Position numbers and translations under genes: made by a program. From positions 1 to 64,000 of the forward strand of contig DUNO01000002.1 in assembly GCA_012839295.1 (NCBI GenBank): a stretch of DNA of 64,000 nucleotides, written 5' to 3'. Source of the stretch: Clostridiales bacterium. GTDB lineage: Bacteria > Bacillota > Clostridia > Lachnospirales > Lachnospiraceae. Shown piece after piece: positions 16,252 through 25,301 of the stretch. Every line of letters begins with the position of its first letter. Position 1 is the stretch's first letter. The notes below the pieces were generated by a model. It was not told where the DNA came from, made no database searches, and worked only from the letters and a program-made list of their open reading frames with translations.

Positions 16252-19200
16252 CTATTCCTCCGTCAGCTCCTCTATATTTTCCCTTACAGTCCTGAAATAA
16301 ACCCCTGTTTTATCTGAAAACACAACCCTTGCCACCGTGTAAAGCAGATCTATCTCGGCAGGGATCATCTGGTAGGTGTATATCAGAAAAAAGCTTGGCT
16401 TACTATTTTCCTGATCGTGGATACGCATGGAGCTGGTCATATCATTAATGAAATCAGCCACCTCCTGAAGGTATCCATGCTTTGCCTCAATTAAAATGAC
16501 CAGATCTACCATAACCCGGTTTAACCTCAGATATTCATAGGCCTTTAAGACATCCCTGATAATACCCTCCTCTTCCACGGACTTAACCCTAAGCAGTAAG
16601 ATCGGGTTATCCCCCGAAATGCCGAATCTCCATAGGAAGCTCTGGTTTTTGAAGTTTCTCCGGATTCTTTCCTCCGGCCCCCGGTAGGCGGCGGAAGGAT
16701 AAAAGATCGGGCTGATCAGATCCTGGAAGGCATTCATCTGGGAGCGGGTCATTTCCAGGTATTTCAGCTCTATATCCTTTTGGAGCCGGAATTTCTCCAT
16801 AATATCGTCAATACGGTAGCAGACATTCAGCTCCTCACTGAGCCTGATGGCCTCTTCCCTGCTTTCACATACTCCGGTAACGAAGGATACACATACCGTT
16901 TCTCCTGCGGCGACCGCAAGCTTTACCCTAAGGCTCATGATCGGGTCATTGCAAAAGCCGGAACGGCCTGAGAAGGTAATGCTTTTCATAACGGACTCCG
17001 GGTTTGCGAGGGTGTAATTTCTCCCTATGAATTTCTTTCTGTCATTTTCATATTCCACCTGTACCGGAAGCTTTGTCCCGGTCCTTACCATATGGATCAC
17101 ATATGGCTGCCCGTCTTTTTTGCTTCTTCTTTTCGCAAGGAAAATCCCATGCTCCTCCAGATATTCACTTTCCAGGAACAATTTATTAAAGGCCGGATGG
17201 CTGAGTTCCGCAAGATGGGTATCCCCCACAATTTCAAGATAGCTGGTAATCTCAAATTTCCTCTCAGCGCTTGTATGGTTTGTCAGGGATACCTTCCTGA
17301 TTTCAACGGAATGGTCCGGATCTAAGCTGACCAGGGTCTGGGTCGAGATATTCCCATCTTTTCTGATAAATTCTGCCTGATGGGGCGCAAAAATCACCTG
17401 GTATTCATCCGGCTGCACCCTGGTCGGGTGGTAGGAGCTGCTCCATACCTTGCCGGAGGTCTGGTCTTTAATATAAATATAGTGGCCCGTATCCGCATAG
17501 ATGTCCGGCCTCCACCGGTACAGCATAAGGTCATCGTATTTCGAAAAGCCATCCCCATCAGAGGTGATCATCAGGGAGTACCGGTTATTTGACAAAATAT
17601 TTGCCACCGGAATGCTGGGAGCCACGTCACCCACATACCGTTTGCTATAGCCCTCCTCCCGAAACAGCGGCTTCCCGATCTTGATGGTATAGCCACGTTT
17701 TGCCAGTGAGATCAAATTGGACTGGCGTTTTTCCTCCAGCAGCACCTGGGCAGCCATAACCATGATTTCGGAATGGAACCGTTCCCTCATGACGCCGCGG
17801 TGGAGGTAATTATTAATAGCCACCAAAATCATGCCCTGATGGTGGGCCATATAGGATCTGACGATGCAATAGGGCGTCATCTCCGTAGAGCTTGGCAGGT
17901 TAAAATCCACCGCCTCAAAGAAGCCGTAATCACCATAGGCTCCCATATCCTTCAGGCGGGCCAGGTTTGAGATACATTCCTCCCAGGCATACTCCAGTGC
18001 TAACATCGTTGCATAGGGTGTCACTACCAGAGGGTTTTTACGGACCGGCTGCAGCCTGATCTTCGGTACCCCAAAGGCCTTGTATTGATAATTCGAATTT
18101 AAGTCGAAGCGGTAATACTGGGATTCTGAAATCCCCCATGGTATCCCAGCCTCCTTCGCATATTTCATCTGCTGCAATACCGCAGCCTGGAAGGTTTCCG
18201 AAAATACGGAGCCTTCATAGTTCTTCATGACCAGCCCGGGCATCAGGTATTCGAACATCGTACCGCTCCAGGAGACAAAGCAGGGGATCCCTTTTACTAT
18301 TGTGTAAGGCCTTCCCAGCTTATACCAGTGCTTTAAGGGCACCTCTCCTTTGGCAATGGCCAGGAAGCTGGTCAGGGCTGATTCTGACGCCATAAGGTCA
18401 TAGCAGCCCGCGTCCAGTGTCTGGGAACCCACATGGTAACCGATATGGAACAGCAGCCTCTTATGGTCAAATAAGAACCCAAAATCCGCATTATCCAGTA
18501 AATTCTCTATCCTATTGCAGATTGTCCTGATCCGGTTAACCAGGCTGACAGCGTATTTATTCTCCTGCTCCGCCAGGCTCCGTAAGGTGGGGCAGGAAGC
18601 CAGCTTCATTTCCTTAAGCTTAAGGGCTGTGCTTTCATTCACCATATTTTCAATGTTACCCTGCAGCTCGAAGATCCAGTAATGGTCCTCCTCCGGCCTT
18701 AAGGGATGGTTATTAATTTCCTCCCAGATCTCCTTGATTTCCTCCACGAATTCTCCGATCACCAGATTGCCGTCAATTTGGAGGAAGGTTGCCAGGGGAT
18801 ACCTGCTTTTTATTATGGTATTATTTAATTCCCTTATCATCAGCTCCGTTAAGACCGGCTGGTCCAGCTGATCCAGGAGGCCGTTCTTTAGCGCAACCAT
18901 ATGCCCGAGGAAATTGCCGCTGTCCACGGTTGAAATATAGGCAGGGTTTAGGATCTCCAGTGTCCTTATTTCATACCAGTTATATAGGTGCCCTCTCCAC
19001 TTTGGCAGCTTTTGCACCGTATCCATCAGATGCTCAATACGGTCCACTGTGGAGCTGATGGTCTCATAACCAAAATCCCTTGCGGAAAGGATCGAAAGGA
19101 ACTGGAGCCCAATATTTGTTGGTGAGGTTTTATCACTCACCTTTACGGATTGCTGTATGCGGTAATCCTGCCCCAGCTGGCAATTGTCCGGGCACAGGTA

Positions 19201-22200
19201 ATTGTTATCCTTTCCTGAAAAGTCCTTAAAAAACTGCCAGGTCCTCCTTGCCGCATCCTGCAGCAGCTTCTGGCTTTCCTCCCTCTCCTTTTCCGATACC
19301 TTTCCGCCTGGCTGGCTGATACTGTAGGCCAGGTAAAAGGAGATTATCCACAGGAAAGCAACAATGGTGTAAAGAAGTACCACACCCAGGGTCCGCCTGT
19401 CCCTGCACACTAAAACCAATAAAGCAAGTGCCGGCAGGAAGGATATCCACATCGTAAGGAAATATCCCTTCAGGGTGTTGATAATGGAGGAATCGACTGC
19501 TTCTGCCGTGTTCCACCGGAGCAGATTCTTCTTACTGACCAGCAGGCGGTACAGGGTGCGCAGCATTGCATCCGTAGCGATATAAGCCCGGTAAGGGGTG
19601 ATGGCAAACTCTAAAAATGCCCTCTCAAACAGCACGCCCAATTCCTTTAGGAAGCCCTTATAAACCAGTGCCAGCTTAGGACGGAGCATCTTCTGGGTTA
19701 TTACTGCAACCAAGAGCACAAGGATCTGGAATATATCCGAGAAAAATACCAACGGGAGCCAAAGGTAATAAGCACCCGGGAACCAGAGCAGATTAAGCAG
19801 GATTACCAGTACCTTGCTAAGCGGCACAAAGCTGCGCCTAAGGTTATCAAATATCTTCCACCTTGCCAGGGCGCACAGGCTCCTGTCACCGAGCCTCTTT
19901 CCTGTAAAAATCCAGGGTAAGAGCTGCCAGTCCCCCCGGATCCAGCGGTGCTCCCTTTTTGCAAAGGAAATCACGCTGCTTGGGAAGGTATCCATAATCT
20001 TTGCCGTACTGGAAAATGCGGTTCTGGCATAGCAGCTTTCCAATAAATCATGGCTTAGCACTGAATTTTCCGGTATTGTATTATTTAACAGCTTATGGAA
20101 GGCCTTCACATCATAGATACCCTTACCTATATAGATTCCTTCATTAAAGATATCCTGGTAAATATCAGAAATCACGGCACCGTAATGCGCCAGTCCCGAT
20201 TGCCCGCCAAAGAGCTCTGCAAACCGGCTTCCCTGCTTATCCACGATATGGTTGCGGACAGAGGGCTGTATGATAACATAGCCTTCCTTGACCTTGCGGT
20301 TTTCTTCGTCCAGGACAGGCTGGTTTAAGGGATGGTCAATTAAGCCGACTAATTTTGCTGCATTGTCCCTGAGCAGGTTCGTATCCGCATCCAGGGTGAT
20401 TACATAACGGAAGGTACCAAGTATTTCCTCGTCGCACAATATGGTGGAAAAAGTGGTGGAATCCTGGGGCACACCATTTAACAGGTTATTAAATTCCTCC
20501 AGCTTGCCTCTTTTTCTCTCCCAGCCCATATAGCAGTTTTCAGATTTATTAAACCTCCGGTACCGGAAGAAGAGGGAGAACCTCTGGTGCTCGCAGGGAT
20601 AAAGTTCATTCAACTCCTTCATCCTCTGAATCAGGGCAGCAGTGATTTCCTCATCCTTTGGCAGGAAGGGCTCCAAGGCATCCTCGTAATCCACCAGCAG
20701 GGCAAAGAACAGGTTTGGCTGCTGGTTTGCCAAATAATGCTTCTGCAGCCTCTTCATATATTCAAGTCCCTGCTTTTTCGAGGAAATGATAACAGGCATT
20801 ACAATAAAGGTCCGGGCGGAATCCGGGATACATTTAAGATAATCCAGGGAAGGAATTTTCTTTACCGCAATCCTCCTTGTAAAAATAAAGTTGGTAAGCT
20901 CCATTGCTATGCTTAAAGTTAATGGCACTCCGACCAACAGGACTACTAAATTATAAAGGGCGCTGCCAGCTGCCGACCTGCGGTCCAGAATATAAGCAAC
21001 CAGCATGCAGATAAGCCCAAGTATCCCAAATAATGACGTAAAATAAAGAAACCCCTTGCCGTTCTTACGCTTCCCGATGGACTCCGGCTCCGATTTATTT
21101 AAAACCTTTGCTTTTAATAAGGGATATCCGCTCCCCAGAAGATAAGAACCCACATGATGGGACTGGTGTAGCTCCTCGTTCCCCTTGACGGCCAGCTCCA
21201 GACAATCGGAGGCAATCTTCTCCTCGCCTATCCGGTACTTTAGGGACAGCTTAACAACCACCTCCCGGTACATTCCCCTGGCCTCCGGATCCATTTTTGC
21301 ATAGATGCCTGCCGGATCACTGGAAAGGATCTTCTCAAGGTAGGAATACTGTTCGAAAAATTTCTCCTCATCCACCTCATTTATGTCCCTGAGGCTGACG
21401 ATGAGGGCCCGGATATTTGTTTCTAAAAAGGACTCGATCTTTCCTTCTTCCATGAAAATGGCCGAAGCCTTCAGCTGTCTTCCCTTTGTTCCGAAATGAT
21501 ATTCAATATACCTCTGTATTGACAAATCATTGACTGACATGTTTTTCAACAGGTAAATCACATGGGAATGGAAGGAATAGTCAGCTGCCAGTCCCGGATC
21601 CAGCTTTGTCAGTAAGGGCGTAATATCTCCCCGGTAATCGCTGTGGGCTTTATCCATTCTTTCCCGCACAAACCGGTCAGCCTTTGATTTCACGTCAATC
21701 ACATGGATGATTTCCTCGGACATTTCAATGATATTTTCCAGGAGGCAAAAGCCGAGCATCTCCGGCAATACCCAGATCTCCTTATCCGTTAAGGGTATGA
21801 TCTTCTGGTATGCATCCAGCATTACCTGGATATTTTCTTCCCCGAGATGTCCCTGGGACAGCGCGACCATCTTTTTTGCAACCACATAAATTCTTGGGAA
21901 GACCCTGTATTCTTTTGTTTTTAGGATTGGCAGCACTTCATAGCTGTTGCCGGAGGTCCGGACCTTTTTTATCTCACGGTACATCATCTGGAAATTGTCA
22001 AATAACCACCGGGCGGCAGGTATCAAAGAAATGATGTCCGTTGAAAGCTCCGAGATCGTGTTACGGATTTTATTTAATTTCTTATAAGCGACCTGATTAT
22101 AATCATCTAGGACAAAGCTGTACCTGAACAGGCTTACCTCCCTATGGTTCTCTGCCAGCTGTGTCATCTGGCTCTCCCACACCGCAGGCCCATACTTCAT

Positions 22201-22356
22201 ATCCTCTCCGGCGGGAGGCTCCTGAAAGCGCACCCTCTTACCGATATGGTTAAATCTCAGGTACAACAAAGCCAGTATAAAAATAATCAGTGCAATTAAG
22301 ATAAGTAATACAATTATCCGAAACGGTGAATTTATATAGAAATTAATCCCATCCAT
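16252..22356 (-). CDS. ndvB: N-terminal (GT84, glycoamylase, GH94-like) part of a split cyclic beta-1,2-glucan synthase
   Basis: Large membrane enzyme, 2034 aa. After one N-terminal membrane segment there is a long cytoplasmic region, membrane segments near residue 430-490, then a GT84 transferase domain with VITLDADTNLL, GIYIGKGIYDVKAF, LSHDLLES and HRWIRGDWQL. More membrane segments follow near 800-960, then a glycoamylase-type domain (SWSGTMFEYLMPGL, GIPWGISESQY) and a GH94-like supersandwich (SPTR-equivalent SSSYHPTRVQPDEYQVIF). Canonical Cgs/NdvB proteins are about 2800-2870 aa; this one stops short and the missing C-terminus is the next gene (2034 + 803 aa). ATG 22356 follows AGGAGG at 22371-22376; the upstream GTG at 22401 would place that site inside the gene. 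The product is probably cyclic beta-1,2-glucan made from UDP-glucose. Confidence 0.88.
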   Translation of the reverse strand: MDGINFYINSPFRIIVLLILIALIIFILALLYLRFNHIGKRVRFQEPPAGEDMKYGPAVWESQMTQLAENHREVSLFRYSFVLDDYNQVAYKKLNKIRNTISELSTDIISLIPAARWLFDNFQMMYREIKKVRTSGNSYEVLPILKTKEYRVFPRIYVVAKKMVALSQGHLGEENIQVMLDAYQKIIPLTDKEIWVLPEMLGFCLLENIIEMSEEIIHVIDVKSKADRFVRERMDKAHSDYRGDITPLLTKLDPGLAADYSFHSHVIYLLKNMSVNDLSIQRYIEYHFGTKGRQLKASAIFMEEGKIESFLETNIRALIVSLRDINEVDEEKFFEQYSYLEKILSSDPAGIYAKMDPEARGMYREVVVKLSLKYRIGEEKIASDCLELAVKGNEELHQSHHVGSYLLGSGYPLLKAKVLNKSEPESIGKRKNGKGFLYFTSLFGILGLICMLVAYILDRRSAAGSALYNLVVLLVGVPLTLSIAMELTNFIFTRRIAVKKIPSLDYLKCIPDSARTFIVMPVIISSKKQGLEYMKRLQKHYLANQQPNLFFALLVDYEDALEPFLPKDEEITAALIQRMKELNELYPCEHQRFSLFFRYRRFNKSENCYMGWERKRGKLEEFNNLLNGVPQDSTTFSTILCDEEILGTFRYVITLDADTNLLRDNAAKLVGLIDHPLNQPVLDEENRKVKEGYVIIQPSVRNHIVDKQGSRFAELFGGQSGLAHYGAVISDIYQDIFNEGIYIGKGIYDVKAFHKLLNNTIPENSVLSHDLLESCYARTAFSSTAKIMDTFPSSVISFAKREHRWIRGDWQLLPWIFTGKRLGDRSLCALARWKIFDNLRRSFVPLSKVLVILLNLLWFPGAYYLWLPLVFFSDIFQILVLLVAVITQKMLRPKLALVYKGFLKELGVLFERAFLEFAITPYRAYIATDAMLRTLYRLLVSKKNLLRWNTAEAVDSSIINTLKGYFLTMWISFLPALALLVLVCRDRRTLGVVLLYTIVAFLWIISFYLAYSISQPGGKVSEKEREESQKLLQDAARRTWQFFKDFSGKDNNYLCPDNCQLGQDYRIQQSVKVSDKTSPTNIGLQFLSILSARDFGYETISSTVDRIEHLMDTVQKLPKWRGHLYNWYEIRTLEILNPAYISTVDSGNFLGHMVALKNGLLDQLDQPVLTELMIRELNNTIIKSRYPLATFLQIDGNLVIGEFVEEIKEIWEEINNHPLRPEEDHYWIFELQGNIENMVNESTALKLKEMKLASCPTLRSLAEQENKYAVSLVNRIRTICNRIENLLDNADFGFLFDHKRLLFHIGYHVGSQTLDAGCYDLMASESALTSFLAIAKGEVPLKHWYKLGRPYTIVKGIPCFVSWSGTMFEYLMPGLVMKNYEGSVFSETFQAAVLQQMKYAKEAGIPWGISESQYYRFDLNSNYQYKAFGVPKIRLQPVRKNPLVVTPYATMLALEYAWEECISNLARLKDMGAYGDYGFFEAVDFNLPSSTEMTPYCIVRSYMAHHQGMILVAINNYLHRGVMRERFHSEIMVMAAQVLLEEKRQSNLISLAKRGYTIKIGKPLFREEGYSKRYVGDVAPSIPVANILSNNRYSLMITSDGDGFSKYDDLMLYRWRPDIYADTGHYIYIKDQTSGKVWSSSYHPTRVQPDEYQVIFAPHQAEFIRKDGNISTQTLVSLDPDHSVEIRKVSLTNHTSAERKFEITSYLEIVGDTHLAELSHPAFNKLFLESEYLEEHGIFLAKRRSKKDGQPYVIHMVRTGTKLPVQVEYENDRKKFIGRNYTLANPESVMKSITFSGRSGFCNDPIMSLRVKLAVAAGETVCVSFVTGVCESREEAIRLSEELNVCYRIDDIMEKFRLQKDIELKYLEMTRSQMNAFQDLISPIFYPSAAYRGPEERIRRNFKNQSFLWRFGISGDNPILLLRVKSVEEEGIIRDVLKAYEYLRLNRVMVDLVILIEAKHGYLQEVADFINDMTSSMRIHDQENSKPSFFLIYTYQMIPAEIDLLYTVARVVFSDKTGVYFRTVRENIEELTEE

Positions 22357-22422
22357 CACAGAAACAATTATCCTCCTTATAAATAGGGTGCTCCCTGGCA
22401 CTCTATGATTTAGTCGATTTGG

Positions 22423-22436
22423 CTATCTATAGATAG
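22423..22436. promoter_or_regulatory. 14-bp perfect palindrome in the divergent promoter region
   Basis: CTATCTATAGATAG at 22423-22436 lies between the divergent glucan synthase gene (start 22356, -) and the subtilase gene (start 22564, +). It could be an operator for either. No convincing -35/-10 pair was identified. Confidence 0.35.
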
Positions 22437-22563
22437 TGTGCCTATTTTTTCGTAAAAAAAACAGCGCAAGATATATTGTTCCATTTTTATCGTAAGTTAT
22501 TATATTTTCATATCAAGCCGTCATATATTTATAATAATACAAATCGAATCGGAGTAATTATAC

Positions 22564-24270
22564 ATGGATCAGGAATGTAGTAACCGAATCATAAGTGAAG
22601 ATTATGCCGACTTTCTTATTCAATCCGGTAGTAGTTTAAATAATATCAGGAATGAATTAGATGTTTGTTATGTCCCAATAAATGATCAATACGTTGTTAT
22701 CTATACTCCGATTACGGGTCTTCCAGATAGATTCATTCATTTAGTCGGATATTCTTCTTATCCAAAATGCTTTGGACTGACTGACATTGCAAGTCTCCAG
22801 CAATCCGGAATTAACCGGGTCCGTAACGTCCCAACCCTGAACCTTCTGGGGGAAGGGGTATTAATCGGGCTGATTGACACAGGGATTGAATATACCCACG
22901 AAGCCTTTAAGAATGCGGATGGAACCTCACGCATCCTATCCATATGGGACCAGACCATACAGAATGAAGCCGCCAGACCCGCCGGCTTTTATTACGGCAC
23001 GGAGTATACGCAGGAACAGATTAACGAGGCTCTGCGTGCACCCGACCCATTATCCGTCGTACCCAGTACGGATACTAACGGGCACGGCACGGCTCTTGCA
23101 GGCATCGCGGCGGGAAATGTAAACGAAGCAAATAATTTTGCCGGTGTTGCCCCCGCTACGGAGCTGGTAGTGGTTAAATTAAAAGAAGCCAAACGAGTTA
23201 CAAGGGAATTTTGGAAAATCCCAGAAGGACCTGTATGCTTTCAGCAAAATGATATCCTATTCGGGCTTAGGTACCTCTTTGAGAAGGCTGCCGAGGTCCG
23301 AAGGCCCATATCCATTATTATCGGAGTTGGAACCTCCCAAGGCTCCCATGATGACAGAGGAATCCTATCCAGCTATTTATCCAATGTCGCCAGCCAAACC
23401 GGAGTATGCATTTCAGTTTCTGCCGGAAATGAAGGCAGCAGCATGCACCATTACCACGGAGAAATCGAGCAGGGCAGCAACTATGATACCATGGAGCTGA
23501 ACGTAGGCCCGGATGAATCCGGTTTTACCATGGAAATCTGGGGAAAGGCGCCCAATACCTTTTCCATTGACATATCATCCCCCTCCGGCGAATATATTGC
23601 AAGGATTCCGGCCCGGCTAAATGAGAACCAGGTAATCCGCTTTATCTTCGAACGGACCGTCATAAATATTGATTACCAGATTATTGAGGCTGAAACCGGG
23701 GACCAATTGATTTTACTGCGCTTTACTGATCCTGCGGAGGGGATCTGGCGCTTCCGCGTCTATTTAAGCGGTGATTTATCCGCCGATTTCCATGCCTGGT
23801 TACCAATTACACCCTTTATCAGCCCCGGCACTTACTTTATCCGCCCCGACCCTTATACTACACTAACCTCACCCGGAAATACCACCGTGCCCATTGTTGC
23901 AACGGCTTATAATTATACAAATGAAACCCTATATGTGGATGCCAGCAGGGGCTTTACAAGGGACAATAATATTGCCCCCACACTCGCCGCTCCCGGGGTA
24001 AACCTGATTGCACCTGCACTAAATAATACCTACGCCCCCGTCACCGGAACCAGCATTGCCGCAGCACACACAGCCGGGGTTGGAGCCATGCTGCTGGAGT
24101 GGGGTGTTGTCAGGAACCGTTATAACCAGATGGATACCATTGATATTAGGAACATATTGATCCGCGGAACCGTAAAAAATCCAAATTTCACCTACCCAAA
24201 CCGTGAGTGGGGCTTTGGCATTTTAAATTTGTTCAATTCCTTTACCAGCTTAAGTGGAGAGAATGTATAA
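22564..24270 (+). CDS. S8 family serine peptidase (subtilase, Csp-like)
   Basis: 568 aa with no signal peptide. The subtilisin triad is complete: D105 in GLIDTGIEYTH, H174 in TNGHGTALAGIAAG and S497 in GTSIAAAHTAGVGAML. The usual Pro after the Ser motif (GTSMAAP) is replaced (AAAH). The oxyanion Asn lies in VSAGNEGSSMHHYHGE. A jelly-roll-like insert (residues ~300-440) separates the His and Ser blocks, as in CspB/CspC germination proteases and related Lachnospiraceae subtilases. About 95 N-terminal residues precede the catalytic domain and could be a short prodomain. CGGAG lies about 10 bases before ATG 22564. A periplasmic-binding-like protein follows 50 bases downstream. Germination or envelope processing are guesses from family only. 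Confidence 0.88.
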   Translation: MDQECSNRIISEDYADFLIQSGSSLNNIRNELDVCYVPINDQYVVIYTPITGLPDRFIHLVGYSSYPKCFGLTDIASLQQSGINRVRNVPTLNLLGEGVLIGLIDTGIEYTHEAFKNADGTSRILSIWDQTIQNEAARPAGFYYGTEYTQEQINEALRAPDPLSVVPSTDTNGHGTALAGIAAGNVNEANNFAGVAPATELVVVKLKEAKRVTREFWKIPEGPVCFQQNDILFGLRYLFEKAAEVRRPISIIIGVGTSQGSHDDRGILSSYLSNVASQTGVCISVSAGNEGSSMHHYHGEIEQGSNYDTMELNVGPDESGFTMEIWGKAPNTFSIDISSPSGEYIARIPARLNENQVIRFIFERTVINIDYQIIEAETGDQLILLRFTDPAEGIWRFRVYLSGDLSADFHAWLPITPFISPGTYFIRPDPYTTLTSPGNTTVPIVATAYNYTNETLYVDASRGFTRDNNIAPTLAAPGVNLIAPALNNTYAPVTGTSIAAAHTAGVGAMLLEWGVVRNRYNQMDTIDIRNILIRGTVKNPNFTYPNREWGFGILNLFNSFTSLSGENV

Positions 24271-24320
24271 ACAGAAAACAGCATCATCTATTATCTATCA
24301 TGAAGAAACAGAGGTAGCCT

Positions 24321-25217
24321 ATGAAATTTTGCCAGATGCCCCAACAAAACCAATATACCTTCGGCTGGTCTGTGTATAATAGTAACCGTGAATTCTTCCA
24401 TACTATGCAGGAAGGTGTCTTTGCCGCCGCTGCGGAGCTTGGAATCACTATCCTTCCCCATAACCAAAACGGAGAAACGGAGGAAATGATAAACGGAAGC
24501 CTCAACCTGCTCTCCCAGGGAATTAATGCCCTGATCATATCACCTGTGAACCCGCAGGCCATGGGTGTCATCGCCGATATGGCCAACCAGGAAAATATCC
24601 CAATCGTGGTTGTGGACGTCGGAACCGGCGGGGTCGACGTGGCCGCTTTTATTATCTCAGATAACTATGGCGGTGGCATCCTGGCCGGCGAATATGCCCT
24701 TACGCTGCTTCAAGAATATGCCATAGCAAGCCATAACGTTGTCATCATTAAAGTGGAACCCACCTCCACCTTCGCCCGGCAGCGGGGCAATGCCTTTAGG
24801 AGTGTCCTGACAGATGCCGGTTACCAGGTTGTGGCTGAGGCCGACGGTAATTCAGATACGATGCAGGCCTATGAGCTTATGAAAGGCTTCTTAGCCGCCT
24901 ACCAGGGGAACCTGGCCATCGCCTTCTGTGAAAATGACCTGATGGCCCTTGGTGCGGCGCAGGCGGTTCTTGAAGCAGGCAAGAGGGGGCAGATATTAAT
25001 CCTTGGCTTTGACGGGATACCCTCCGCCATAGAAGCAATTAAGCAAGGCTTGATGCAGGGGACAATTGCACAGCAACCCTTTGAAATGGGGAGGCTTGGT
25101 GTGCAATCCGCCGACACTGTCCTAAAGGGCGGAGAGATTATTTTTGATGATGTGAAGCTAAAAGAGCTGTATGTGCCTGTCTATTTAATCGACCAATACG
25201 GGCACGCCTGGAAATAA
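24321..25217 (+). CDS. RbsB-like sugar-binding protein without export signal
   Basis: 298 aa with the two-lobed periplasmic-binding-protein type 1 fold (Peripla_BP_4): GWSVYNSNREFFHTMQEGV near the N-terminus, then GINALIISPVNPQAM, IPIVVVDVG, the FARQRGNAFRSVL hinge region and ILILGFDGIPSAIEAI. Unlike export-competent homologues it begins MKFCQMPQQNQ with no hydrophobic signal or lipobox, and no in-frame extension exists (the ATG at 24300 hits TAG within six codons). No permease or ATPase gene is adjacent. It is therefore probably a cytoplasmic ligand-binding protein, or one whose signal was lost. It is co-directional with the subtilase upstream and is followed by a hairpin at 25223-25271. Confidence 0.8.
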   Translation: MKFCQMPQQNQYTFGWSVYNSNREFFHTMQEGVFAAAAELGITILPHNQNGETEEMINGSLNLLSQGINALIISPVNPQAMGVIADMANQENIPIVVVDVGTGGVDVAAFIISDNYGGGILAGEYALTLLQEYAIASHNVVIIKVEPTSTFARQRGNAFRSVLTDAGYQVVAEADGNSDTMQAYELMKGFLAAYQGNLAIAFCENDLMALGAAQAVLEAGKRGQILILGFDGIPSAIEAIKQGLMQGTIAQQPFEMGRLGVQSADTVLKGGEIIFDDVKLKELYVPVYLIDQYGHAWK

Positions 25218-25222
25218 AGCAA

Positions 25223-25271
25223 AATGGGCCTTTGGGCCATCCCTTTTTTAGGATTGGCCAAAAGACCCATT
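25223..25271. terminator. Bidirectional terminator between convergent genes
   Basis: aatgggcctttgggccatcc (25223-25242) pairs imperfectly with ggattggccaaaagacccatt (25251-25271), about 17 pairs with a short loop. It lies between the RbsB-like gene (+, ends 25217) and the flotillin gene (-, ends 25302). TTCTTAATT follows on the plus side. Confidence 0.75.
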
Positions 25272-25301
25272 CTTAATTGCCGTAGCTTATATTGCTGTAG
25301 C

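Noticed and set aside
16225-16260. A sequencing frameshift or nonsense mutation splitting the glucan synthase
   Set aside because: The second half has its own strong ribosome-binding site with a well-spaced TTG, and there is a 20-base untranslated gap; a natural split fits better, though strain comparison would settle it.
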